DNA of 38,564 nucleotides, taken from Thermoguttaceae bacterium (GTDB lineage Bacteria > Planctomycetota > Planctomycetia > Pirellulales > Thermoguttaceae). Under the pieces are notes generated by a model. That model was not told where the DNA came from, did no database searches, and saw only the letters and a program-made list of their open reading frames with translations. The stretch lies in assembly GCA_017407125.1 (NCBI GenBank), contig JAFQXE010000005.1:1-38564 (forward strand). Direction: 5' to 3'. The position numbers were made by a program, and so were the translations under genes. Positions 1 to 8,640 of this stretch are shown here, piece by piece. Every line of letters begins with the position of its first letter. Position 1 is the first letter of the stretch.

Positions 1-20
1 GCTAAAAGAACATCGAGGTT

Positions 21-3000
21 GTCGCACGCTCTACGCGTGCGTGGATTGAAACGCCGTTGCTATTGTCATAGCGCGTTGTGTTTTCGGTCGCACGCTCTAC
101 GCGTGCGTGGATTGAAACGTAAAAGCCGCCGGTGAACGAGTAGGCGGAGCCGGTCGCACGCTCTACGCGTGCGTGGATTGAAACTGCAATTTCCACCGGC
201 GGACTGGTTCTCTATCTTGTCGCACGCTCTACGCGTGCGTGGATTGAAACCCAGCTCTTGACGCTTTAATCGGAATCGTCTGCGCGTCGCACGCTCTACG
301 CGTGCGTGGATTGAAACGTCCGTCGCCGCGTCAGAAATGATGAGTCAAGAAGTCGCACGCTCTACGCGTGCGTGGATTGAAACGATAAAAAGCGATAAAA
401 CAGAATCTGTCTGGGATGTCGCACGCTCTACGCGTGCGTGGATTGAAACACAAGGGAATCGTGAAGGAACGTCAAAGAATAGCCAAAGGTCGCACGCTCT
501 ACGCGTGCGTGGATTGAAACTGGAGCAGACGCGCCGCGTGCGCGAAGAGCGTCTAGTCGCACGCTCTACGCGTGCGTGGATTGAAACCAGTAGCAGAGTT
601 AACTTTGTCTTCTGGATCGCCGGTCGCACGCTCTACGCGTGCGTGGATTGAAACTGCAAACCTTGCGCAAAGTTTGCACAAACCTTGTAGTCGCACGCTC
701 TACGCGTGCGTGGATTGAAACAAGCTCCTTCTGCTTCATCAAAAAACAAATGGCGTGTCGCACGCTCTACGCGTGCGTGGATTGAAACGCAGTCCGAAAG
801 TCATGGTAGTAGGCGGATCGCCTGTCGCACGCTCTACGCGTGCGTGGATTGAAACAGTTCCAGGCGCACAGCTCTTTTGCGTGAGTCTTGTCGCACGCTC
901 TACGCGTGCGTGGATTGAAACTTCACCGCCGATTCGTTCCTGCTGGGCGGTGAGGTCGCACGCTCTACGCGTGCGTGGATTGAAACCAGCCGGTTCCGGC
1001 GTCTATCCGGGATCTGTCGGTCGCACGCTCTACGCGTGCGTGGATTGAAACGTTGTAACAGCCGCAAATCCTCTCTGACCAGCTGTCGCACGCTCTACGC
1101 GTGCGTGGATTGAAACCACAAGGGACTCATGGATCTGGACGCCGTTTCTGGTCGCACGCTCTACGCGTGCGTGGATTGAAACTTCGGTGTCAGCTTTTAC
1201 CCGTACAATTAACGCAGTCGCACGCTCTACGCGTGCGTGGATTGAAACGTCATTAGAGGCATTTGGATACATTGCTGTATCGTCGCACGCTCTACGCGTG
1301 CGTGGATTGAAACAACACCAACTGAATAAACCTGATGAACGATTTAGTCGCACGCTCTACGCGTGCGTGGATTGAAACTTTGACATCGATGTCAGCATCG
1401 ATGCTGATTAAAGTCGCACGCTCTACGCGTGCGTGGATTGAAACGTTTATTCCAAGTAAAACTTTCGACTTCGCCGGGTCGCACGCTCTACGCGTGCGTG
1501 GATTGAAACATCGGCGAGAACGGAGCCTTTTCCGTCCGTTTGAGTCGCACGCTCTACGCGTGCGTGGATTGAAACATCTTCCGGCGTTCCGGCGTCGTCG
1601 TAACCGACGTCGCACGCTCTACGCGTGCGTGGATTGAAACTTTGACTCCCTCGCTCACAATATCCGAATGGCGTCGTCGCACGCTCTACGCGTGCGTGGA
1701 TTGAAACATTTTTTTCCTGCGCCTGACCGCCAAAAACATGCGTCGCACGCTCTACGCGTGCGTGGATTGAAACGTCAGGGTTGTAACCGGTTCATCGCGC
1801 CAAGCCATGTCGCACGCTCTACGCGTGCGTGGATTGAAACAACACAGTATTGGAAATTATAATTGTTTCCATCAGTCGCACGCTCTACGCGTGCGTGGAT
1901 TGAAACTTCCAACGCCATAAGCAGCATATTTTGCAGCGTGTCGCACGCTCTACGCGTGCGTGGATTGAAACACAAAGACCGGCAAGCCGTCGTCAAAATG
2001 GCGGCTGTCGCACGCTCTACGCGTGCGTGGATTGAAACCCGCACTTCAGACAAGCGGGATCCGCTGCGTTAATTGTCGCACGCTCTACGCGTGCGTGGAT
2101 TGAAACCCATCGGAAATACTCTTTTCCGCCGATCTTTTTATGTCGCACGCTCTACGCGTGCGTGGATTGAAACGCCTTCTGCTGCGGCGGCTGCGGTCTG
2201 CTGTTCGTGTCGCACGCTCTACGCGTGCGTGGATTGAAACGTCTGCGCGATTAAAGCCCTGCGATAAACACAATGTCGCACGCTCTACGCGTGCGTGGAT
2301 TGAAACAAATCCGGTGGATTTTTGAAAATAATAAACTGTGGTCGCACGCTCTACGCGTGCGTGGATTGAAACCATCTTGCTGACGTACTGTTTGCCGACA
2401 AAGTTGTCGCACGCTCTACGCGTGCGTGGATTGAAACGCGTCGGCATGAAGCACTATCAATTGTTACACGTCGCACGCTCTACGCGTGCGTGGATTGAAA
2501 CGACGCACTGACAAAAATCGCGTATGAAGACGACAAGGTCGCACGCTCTACGCGTGCGTGGATTGAAACGGGTTTAGCTTGCGGAATTGCACTGTCAGCG
2601 GACGGTCGCACGCTCTACGCGTGCGTGGATTGAAACAGCGATTTGAAGAGGTCGATTCCGAGCGCGTTGTGTCGCACGCTCTACGCGTGCGTGGATTGAA
2701 ACATCGCAATCGATATACGCCTTGACTTCAAAGACGCGTCGCACGCTCTACGCGTGCGTGGATTGAAACAAACCGGAGCAGAAACAGGAACAGGAAATTT
2801 CCGTCGCACGCTCTACGCGTGCGTGGATTGAAACTTTCCCGGAACTCAACGGGATCGTGGAGCGATCGTCGCACGCTCTACGCGTGCGTGGATTGAAACC
2901 GTCTTCGGTCGGGAATCCCGTCTGGTAGTATTGGTCGCACGCTCTACGCGTGCGTGGATTGAAACAATCCTCCGGCTCTGGCTCCGGGAGTCGCGCCGAG

Positions 3001-6000
3001 TCGCACGCTCTACGCGTGCGTGGATTGAAACTCAAACGGACGCAGGAATACGGACGTCGCGAGTACGTCGCACGCTCTACGCGTGCGTGGATTGAAACTT
3101 ATAATTTGTAACAATGTACGTTCCCTCAGACAGTCGCACGCTCTACGCGTGCGTGGATTGAAACCGTTGGAGCCGGTAATCTCCTTTACCGCCTCGACTG
3201 TCGCACGCTCTACGCGTGCGTGGATTGAAACAAATGATTATCGGTATAACCTTTAACTCGTGAACGTCGCACGCTCTACGCGTGCGTGGATTGAAACAAA
3301 GATAAGGAAAAAGAATGAAGAGGATATTGGGTCGCACGCTCTACGCGTGCGTGGATTGAAACAGGTCAAGCTCCTCTCTCATAACTTTTGCCAGCTGTCG
3401 CACGCTCTACGCGTGCGTGGATTGAAACAATCGGTTATGGTAATGATGTAGAAACGCCATACGTCGCACGCTCTACGCGTGCGTGGATTGAAACTTACGT
3501 TTATCGTTGACAGCGGACAATACACCGGGTCGCACGCTCTACGCGTGCGTGGATTGAAACCCGGCTAATGTCCAAGACGTTACAAAGAACTAAGTCGCAC
3601 GCTCTACGCGTGCGTGGATTGAAACTTTCGCCTCCTTGTCGAGCGTTTCGCTCAGGTTGCCGTCGCACGCTCTACGCGTGCGTGGATTGAAACATCAATA
3701 ACTATTTGAATAGTATTGGAGGGCTGGTGTCGCACGCTCTACGCGTGCGTGGATTGAAACCGTTCAGAACGTCAACAAATTAACTCCCTGGGCGTCGCAC
3801 GCTCTACGCGTGCGTGGATTGAAACATGAGTAGAATCTCCTTTTTTTCTTGGTGGAGCAGTCGCACGCTCTACGCGTGCGTGGATTGAAACTTTGTCGTT
3901 TCTGCTATTATTCCCGGCGCCCCTGTCGCACGCTCTACGCGTGCGTGGATTGAAACTTTAGCCTTGACATGACAGAATCGCCAGACATTGCGTCGCACGC
4001 TCTACGCGTGCGTGGATTGAAACTCTTTTATTACTCGCTTTAACCGTTATTTCTCCTGGTCGCACGCTCTACGCGTGCGTGGATTGAAACCGCGTGTCGG
4101 CTTGCAAAGAACACATTTTCGGAATGTCGCACGCTCTACGCGTGCGTGGATTGAAACCCGGCTTAATGTCGCTCATTTCATCTATCGCTATGGTCGCACG
4201 CTCTACGCGTGCGTGGATTGAAACTCAAACTCCCTTTATTGGGGCAAAAATAATCGGGTGTCGCACGCTCTACGCGTGCGTGGATTGAAACAGTATGTAC
4301 CCATAAAACGTTGTCTGTGCATTAATGTCGCACGCTCTACGCGTGCGTGGATTGAAACGTGATTGCAACGCCTGAACTGCCAAGGGCGTAGTGTCGCACG
4401 CTCTACGCGTGCGTGGATTGAAACGGCGACGAACCAGGACGCCACACGATGTTTTACCGTCGCACGCTCTACGCGTGCGTGGATTGAAACAATTTGGTAC
4501 AGTCGTTTTTCAAACTTGCTGCAGTCGCACGCTCTACGCGTGCGTGGATTGAAACCAGCGGTCGTTGGGACTGGCAAAGAAAAACTATTGTCGCACGCTC
4601 TACGCGTGCGTGGATTGAAACGCGTCGCAAATAAGCGATACGGAATCGCCGATTTTAGTCGCACGCTCTACGCGTGCGTGGATTGAAACATCGTATTTGG
4701 GGCGGCTGGTCTGCTACTACTGGACGTCGCACGCTCTACGCGTGCGTGGATTGAAACCCGTTGTTCTGCTGCTTGAATAGCGGCAAGACGGGTCGCACGC
4801 TCTACGCGTGCGTGGATTGAAACTGATTATTCTGAATAAAACTTGAAATTACGTGCGCGTCGCACGCTCTACGCGTGCGTGGATTGAAACGGTTCGATTG
4901 CGTCTATCGGGCCAAACCGTCTGATGTCGCACGCTCTACGCGTGCGTGGATTGAAACTCGAAGAGCAGTACAACAAAACCATGGAAATCTTGTCGCACGC
5001 TCTACGCGTGCGTGGATTGAAACTCATTTACGACGTCAAAAACAACGACCGCCTCAAGTCGCACGCTCTACGCGTGCGTGGATTGAAACCATGCCTCCTC
5101 GTCCGTATGGGAAGTCAGAGAGTTGTCGCACGCTCTACGCGTGCGTGGATTGAAACCTTGTTCGTTACATCTGGCGTAGCATGAAATCGATGTCGCACGC
5201 TCTACGCGTGCGTGGATTGAAACGGAAAGAAAGATCGCAAGACGTGAAAAGGCGTTGTCGCACGCTCTACGCGTGCGTGGATTGAAACTTCGATTGCCAT
5301 CAGGAGCATTTGTCCCAAGGAAATGTCGCACGCTCTACGCGTGCGTGGATTGAAACCAAATGCCGGACGACCGTCCGGAGCGGGATAGCGGTCGCACGCT
5401 CTACGCGTGCGTGGATTGAAACCAACAGTTCCTTGACGTGTGCGAGAATCAAACAGGTCGCACGCTCTACGCGTGCGTGGATTGAAACGCTTCCTGCTTT
5501 GCCCAAATTTCTGAAAAATTATCGTCGCACGCTCTACGCGTGCGTGGATTGAAACGATGAATTCCTCTTTCTTCCCGCGGTTCCAGCTAGAGTCGCACGC
5601 TCTACGCGTGCGTGGATTGAAACCAGCAGATCGCCAGTTACATCTCAATTTCGAAAAGGTCGCACGCTCTACGCGTGCGTGGATTGAAACTTTGTGGTTA
5701 AAAGAAACGAAATACTGAAATACAAGTCGCACGCTCTACGCGTGCGTGGATTGAAACATGGAGTATCGGGCGGCAGCGGGAATGTCAGGAAGTCGCACGC
5801 TCTACGCGTGCGTGGATTGAAACAACGCCTTGAATCCAGTTTTTACCGACATATCAGTCGCACGCTCTACGCGTGCGTGGATTGAAACTTCTTCAATCTT
5901 ATCCAGGATTATTTCCAGTCCTGTCGCACGCTCTACGCGTGCGTGGATTGAAACTCGCCGCCAAGGCTCTAGGACTGGACATGTTAGTGTCGCACGCTCT

Positions 6001-7084
6001 ACGCGTGCGTGGATTGAAACGGCTTGACGCTGCTGGTTATGCGTTGGCAGCTCGTCGCACGCTCTACGCGTGCGTGGATTGAAACCGGATTTTGAAGGAG
6101 GCTGTGGAAGTCGATCCGCTGTCGCACGCTCTACGCGTGCGTGGATTGAAACTTTTGTAGTACCATACAAAGCACGCTCTATAGACCGTCGCACGCTCTA
6201 CGCGTGCGTGGATTGAAACATTTCGCCTTCTTTAAACATAGCATCAATAGAAGGTCGCACGCTCTACGCGTGCGTGGATTGAAACTGCCCAGCATGGATG
6301 CATTAGGCTGTGCACCTATCGTCGCACGCTCTACGCGTGCGTGGATTGAAACTTGCATGCTAGCTTGCTTTTGACGTAAAAGTCCTTGTCGCACGCTCTA
6401 CGCGTGCGTGGATTGAAACTTTGCTGACTGTAACAACAATCTGCGACGCAACGCGTCGCACGCTCTACGCGTGCGTGGATTGAAACTGGCGGGAAGTTAT
6501 AATTCTGCGAAGGGCGATTGTCGCACGCTCTACGCGTGCGTGGATTGAAACTCAAAATCCGTCTGATGTCAGGACAGATTGAGACGTCGCACGCTCTACG
6601 CGTGCGTGGATTGAAACCAGCTTCAAAAGCCATAGTTTAACCTCCTAAAAATGTCGCACGCTCTACGCGTGCGTGGATTGAAACATACGCTTGTCAGCTG
6701 GGGCGTCGCCCTGGAAGATCGTCGCACGCTCTACGCGTGCGTGGATTGAAACATTTTCCCGATGCGACGCTTTCGACTCCGGAAGCGTCGCACGCTCTAC
6801 GCGTGCGTGGATTGAAACGTCAAAAGTCGCCGAAAACGCCGCCATGGTCGCCGTCGCACGCTCTACGCGTGCGTGGATTGAAACTTAAACACGAAGGGAC
6901 GACGCGCTGACCGCGGCTCGTCGCACGCTCTACGCGTGCGTGGATTGAAACTCGCAGACGACCGTTACCGGTTCGCCAGCAGGCAAGTCGCACGCTCTAC
7001 GCGTGCGTGGATTGAAACGTTATACGCCTTCCTCCGACCTTGCGACGAACTCGTCGCACGCTCTACGCGTGCGTGGATTAAAAC
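21..7084 (+). CRISPR. CRISPR array, 107 repeats, type I-C-like, cas genes not in window
   Basis: I counted 107 copies of a 32-bp repeat, the first at 21-52 and the last at 7053-7084. Most spacers are 33-36 bp; the outlier is 39 bp (450-488). The repeat starts GTCGCACGC, has a 5-base loop TCTAC, continues GCGTGCG and ends GGATTGAAAC. CGCACGC and GCGTGCG form a perfect 7-bp stem, and the ATTGAAAC tail resembles the crRNA 5' handle of type I-C repeats. All copies look identical except the last, which reads GATTAAAAC instead of GATTGAAAC. A degenerate end repeat marks the leader-distal end, so transcription should run on the plus strand from a leader to the left of base 1. Bases 1-20 are the tail of another spacer, so the array is longer than seen here. 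The many open frames across it come from a repeat-plus-spacer period near 66-67 bp and are not genes. The cas type is inferred from the repeat only. Confidence 0.99.
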
Positions 7085-7091
7085 GCCCATT

Positions 7092-7109
7092 ATTTCTACT
7101 GTTGTAGAT
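7092..7109 (+). repeat. Solo hairpin matching the Cas12a (type V-A) crRNA handle
   Basis: The sequence ATTTCTACTGTTGTAGAT begins 8 bases after the last I-C-like repeat. It folds as TCTAC-TGTT-GTAGA. From memory, it is the same 18 bases that end the direct repeat of Francisella-type Cas12a systems; the base before it is T where that repeat has A. No second copy is seen downstream, so it is a solo element. It may be a relic of a type V-A array, a trailer hairpin, or a chance stem-loop. A T5 run at 7124-7128 follows 14 bases later, so a poor terminator is also possible. Confidence 0.55.
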
Positions 7110-7147
7110 AGCCCTTAGTTCCCTTTTTGATATTTTACCTAAATTAT

Positions 7148-7193
7148 CGCGCAGGTATCCATTTTCAAAATCCTAACGGTTTTGAATTGCGCG
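7148..7193. other. Structured intergenic segment with nested hairpin
   Basis: An outer stem CGCGCA (7148-7153) with TGCGCG (7188-7193) encloses an inner 9-pair stem. The inner arms are TTCAAAATC (7164-7172) and GGTTTTGAA (7178-7186), with a 5-base loop and one G-U pair in RNA. It lies between the CRISPR trailer and the promoter of the next gene. It could end read-through from the array or be part of a small RNA. Confidence 0.5.
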
Positions 7194-7206
7194 AGTTAGC
7201 CAAAAC

Positions 7207-7255
7207 TCGAGGACGCCAATTCTCTCTTGACGCAGTCCTCGAAATACGCTATTAT
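7207..7255 (+). promoter_or_regulatory. Promoter with 8-bp inverted repeat around the -35 box
   Basis: A -35 box TTGACG (7227-7232) and a -10 box TATTAT (7250-7255) are spaced by 17 bp and sit upstream of the gene at 7313. A perfect inverted repeat, TCGAGGAC (7207-7214) and GTCCTCGA (7235-7242), brackets the -35 box and overlaps the spacer. That is a plausible operator position. Confidence 0.6.
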
Positions 7256-7312
7256 TCCCAAAGGTTTGTTTTGCAATGGAGTGCAGAACCGATTTTGTGT
7301 AATTGACTTTAA

Positions 7313-8263
7313 ATGATTCAATTTGCTATGTCTATAACAGCGCAATCGACGTATAGCGTTCGTCTCAACGGGGGGAAAAACGGATTGGCTCCCCGGAAAG
7401 GCGCGACGAAGTCTGTTCGAGGGCAGTTTCATATCCCCAAGTCGATGAGGGCGCTGTACATTTCCGTTTCCAATCGGACGGGGTCGTGGCTGGCGAAGGC
7501 TTTTAAGACGGAGAAAAACGTCAATGTCGAATTGGATGAGGTTTGTGGGGCGTCGGAAGGGTTGAACGCACTGCGGCAGTCCGTTTACGACGTCGTTATC
7601 GTCTGTCACGCGCCGGGCGAGCTGGACGCGCCGGATTTCATCGCGGCGTATCGCGCTTCCGGAATTTACGCGGCGGCGCTGGTCGTCGGCGACAAGGACG
7701 ACGCGGAACTCAAGTCCCGCTGCTATCAGGTCGGGGCGGACGATTACCTGTGCATCTATTCCACGACGGTTCGCAACCTGCTCTGGGCGATGGCGCGCGC
7801 GTTAAAGCGGTTTCGTCTGGAAGAGGAGAACTCTCGATTCGTCAAAGAGAAAAAACAGCTTGTCGCCCGGGAGAAAGAGGAAGCGACGGCAATGCTTATC
7901 GAACAGAAGTCGATGGCAGAGTCGATTGACGGCTATTACGACAACGATTCCGCCGACAAGACTCAGGTTACGCCGCAGGCAAAACAGAATTTTCTGCGAA
8001 TGTACGAGGAACTGCTCCGCTCTTACGTCGTCATGGGCGCCGGCTGCATGACAAAACAGCTTTCCAGCATCGCGGCTCTGTTGGCAAAAGGCGGAATTTC
8101 CGCCCGGGAGGCGATGGCGATACATCTGGAATGCGTCGGTTCCATGATCGAATCCAACGGCGGCCGCTCGTCGCGACACGTTATGGCTCGCGCCGACGAA
8201 CTGATTATGGAACTGCTCGTTCATCTGACGGAAGAGTACAGGAAGTTAGGCAGTAGACAGTAG
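7313..8263 (+). CDS. KaiA-like protein: pseudo-receiver plus C-terminal helical domain
   Basis: A 316-residue regulatory protein. Residues 46-165 follow a response-regulator receiver fold (YDVVIV strand, LVVGDKDD loop, GADDYL), but every key receiver residue is missing. The acceptor Asp position is Val97, the conserved Lys is Ile148, the Thr/Ser is Gly126 and the N-terminal acidic pair is absent, so it is a pseudo-receiver. A charged helical linker spans about 165-205. Residues 225-312 resemble the four-helix C-terminal domain of KaiA: YEELLRSY, then IHLE, GRS, and HLTEEYRK, in the order and spacing of KaiA's YREIVLSY, IHME, GRS and HLCEMYRR (KaiA recalled from memory). The related RsbU N-terminal domain is the alternative family. 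KaiA stimulates KaiC autophosphorylation; no kaiB or kaiC lies in this window, so a clock role is not shown. An ATG at 7328 is an alternative start; neither start has a clear Shine-Dalgarno. Confidence 0.8.
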   Translation: MIQFAMSITAQSTYSVRLNGGKNGLAPRKGATKSVRGQFHIPKSMRALYISVSNRTGSWLAKAFKTEKNVNVELDEVCGASEGLNALRQSVYDVVIVCHAPGELDAPDFIAAYRASGIYAAALVVGDKDDAELKSRCYQVGADDYLCIYSTTVRNLLWAMARALKRFRLEEENSRFVKEKKQLVAREKEEATAMLIEQKSMAESIDGYYDNDSADKTQVTPQAKQNFLRMYEELLRSYVVMGAGCMTKQLSSIAALLAKGGISAREAMAIHLECVGSMIESNGGRSSRHVMARADELIMELLVHLTEEYRKLGSRQ

Positions 8264-8284
8264 GCAGTAGGCAGTAGGCAGTAG
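8250..8284. repeat. Heptameric tandem repeat, five units of GCAGTAG
   Basis: Five 7-bp units, GCAGTAG with the second reading ACAGTAG, overlap the last codons and the stop of the KaiA-like gene. The stop codon TAG at 8261-8263 is itself part of a repeat unit. Similar heptamer runs are known from cyanobacteria as STRR elements. Confidence 0.85.
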
Positions 8285-8323
8285 CGCGGCGAAATAAAGA
8301 CGGTAATGGAACGCCCGGTAAAG

Positions 8324-8394
8324 TCTCACGCGGAGACGCGGAGGTGCGGAGGACGTTCGCGAAGTTTTAAAATCTATGCGTCCTTTGCGGCTTA
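8324..8394. repeat. Dispersed intergenic repeat, copy A (other copy at 12320-12399)
   Basis: This 71-bp stretch begins TCTCACGCGGAGACGCGGAG and ends TTTGCGGCTTA. It is nearly identical to 12320-12399: one substitution over the first 58 bases, then a 9-base insertion in the other copy. Both copies lie in spacers next to arabinofuranosidase genes. Confidence 0.9.
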
Positions 8395-8414
8395 TAATCT
8401 TTTCAAGAAAGAGC

Positions 8415-8466
8415 AAAGCGACCAACGGGAGCGGTTATAATACGTCTTGCGCGGTAGCGCGGACTG
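8415..8466. repeat. Dispersed intergenic repeat, copy 1 (other copy at 33524-33576)
   Basis: The segment starting AAAGCGACCAACGGGAGCGG and ending GCGGTAGCGCGGACTGG recurs at 33524-33576 with about five differences. Its core CCAACGGGA also appears inverted near 22380 and, in part, near 28275. Confidence 0.85.
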
Positions 8467-8485
8467 GCTCCCCCGCCTACGGGGG

Positions 8486-8593
8486 CTTGAAAAAACTTTC
8501 GGTCGCCAGCAAGCTGGCTCCCTGTTAGGGAAGTTTTTTCAAGGGAAATAATATGAGGGGAAAACCTTTTTTGAAAAAAAGGTTCTTCCCCTC
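8486..8593. terminator. Two long inverted repeats downstream of the GH51 gene
   Basis: CTTGAAAAAACTT (8486-8498) pairs perfectly with AAGTTTTTTCAAG (8531-8543). A nested GCCAGC-AA-GCTGGC hairpin at 8505-8518 sits inside. A second hairpin joins GAGGGGAA (8555-8562) to TTCCCCTC (8586-8593) through an A/T-rich stem, AACCTTTTTT with AAAAAAGGTT. The second one starts about 48 bp after the minus-strand GH51 stop and is the best candidate terminator. The first may serve read-through from the other side. Confidence 0.65.
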
Positions 8594-8640
8594 AAACTCC
8601 CCTTTCCAAAAAACTTTAAGTAGGAAGGAAAAAGAAGAAG

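Noticed and set aside
6153..6187. Spacer containing GCACGCTCTA, ten bases of the repeat
   Set aside because: Only a short match inside a normal 35-bp spacer; it does not form an extra repeat and may be chance.
2..7118. Many open frames with recurring SHALRVRGLK, VARSTRAWIET, FNPRTRRACD and VSIHARVERAT
   Set aside because: They are translations of the CRISPR repeat in different frames; the unit length near 66 bp keeps frames open by chance.
7110..7147. A second type V-A repeat or spacer after the solo hairpin
   Set aside because: No second TCTAC/GTAGA hairpin occurs within the next several hundred bases, so a true V-A array is not supported.
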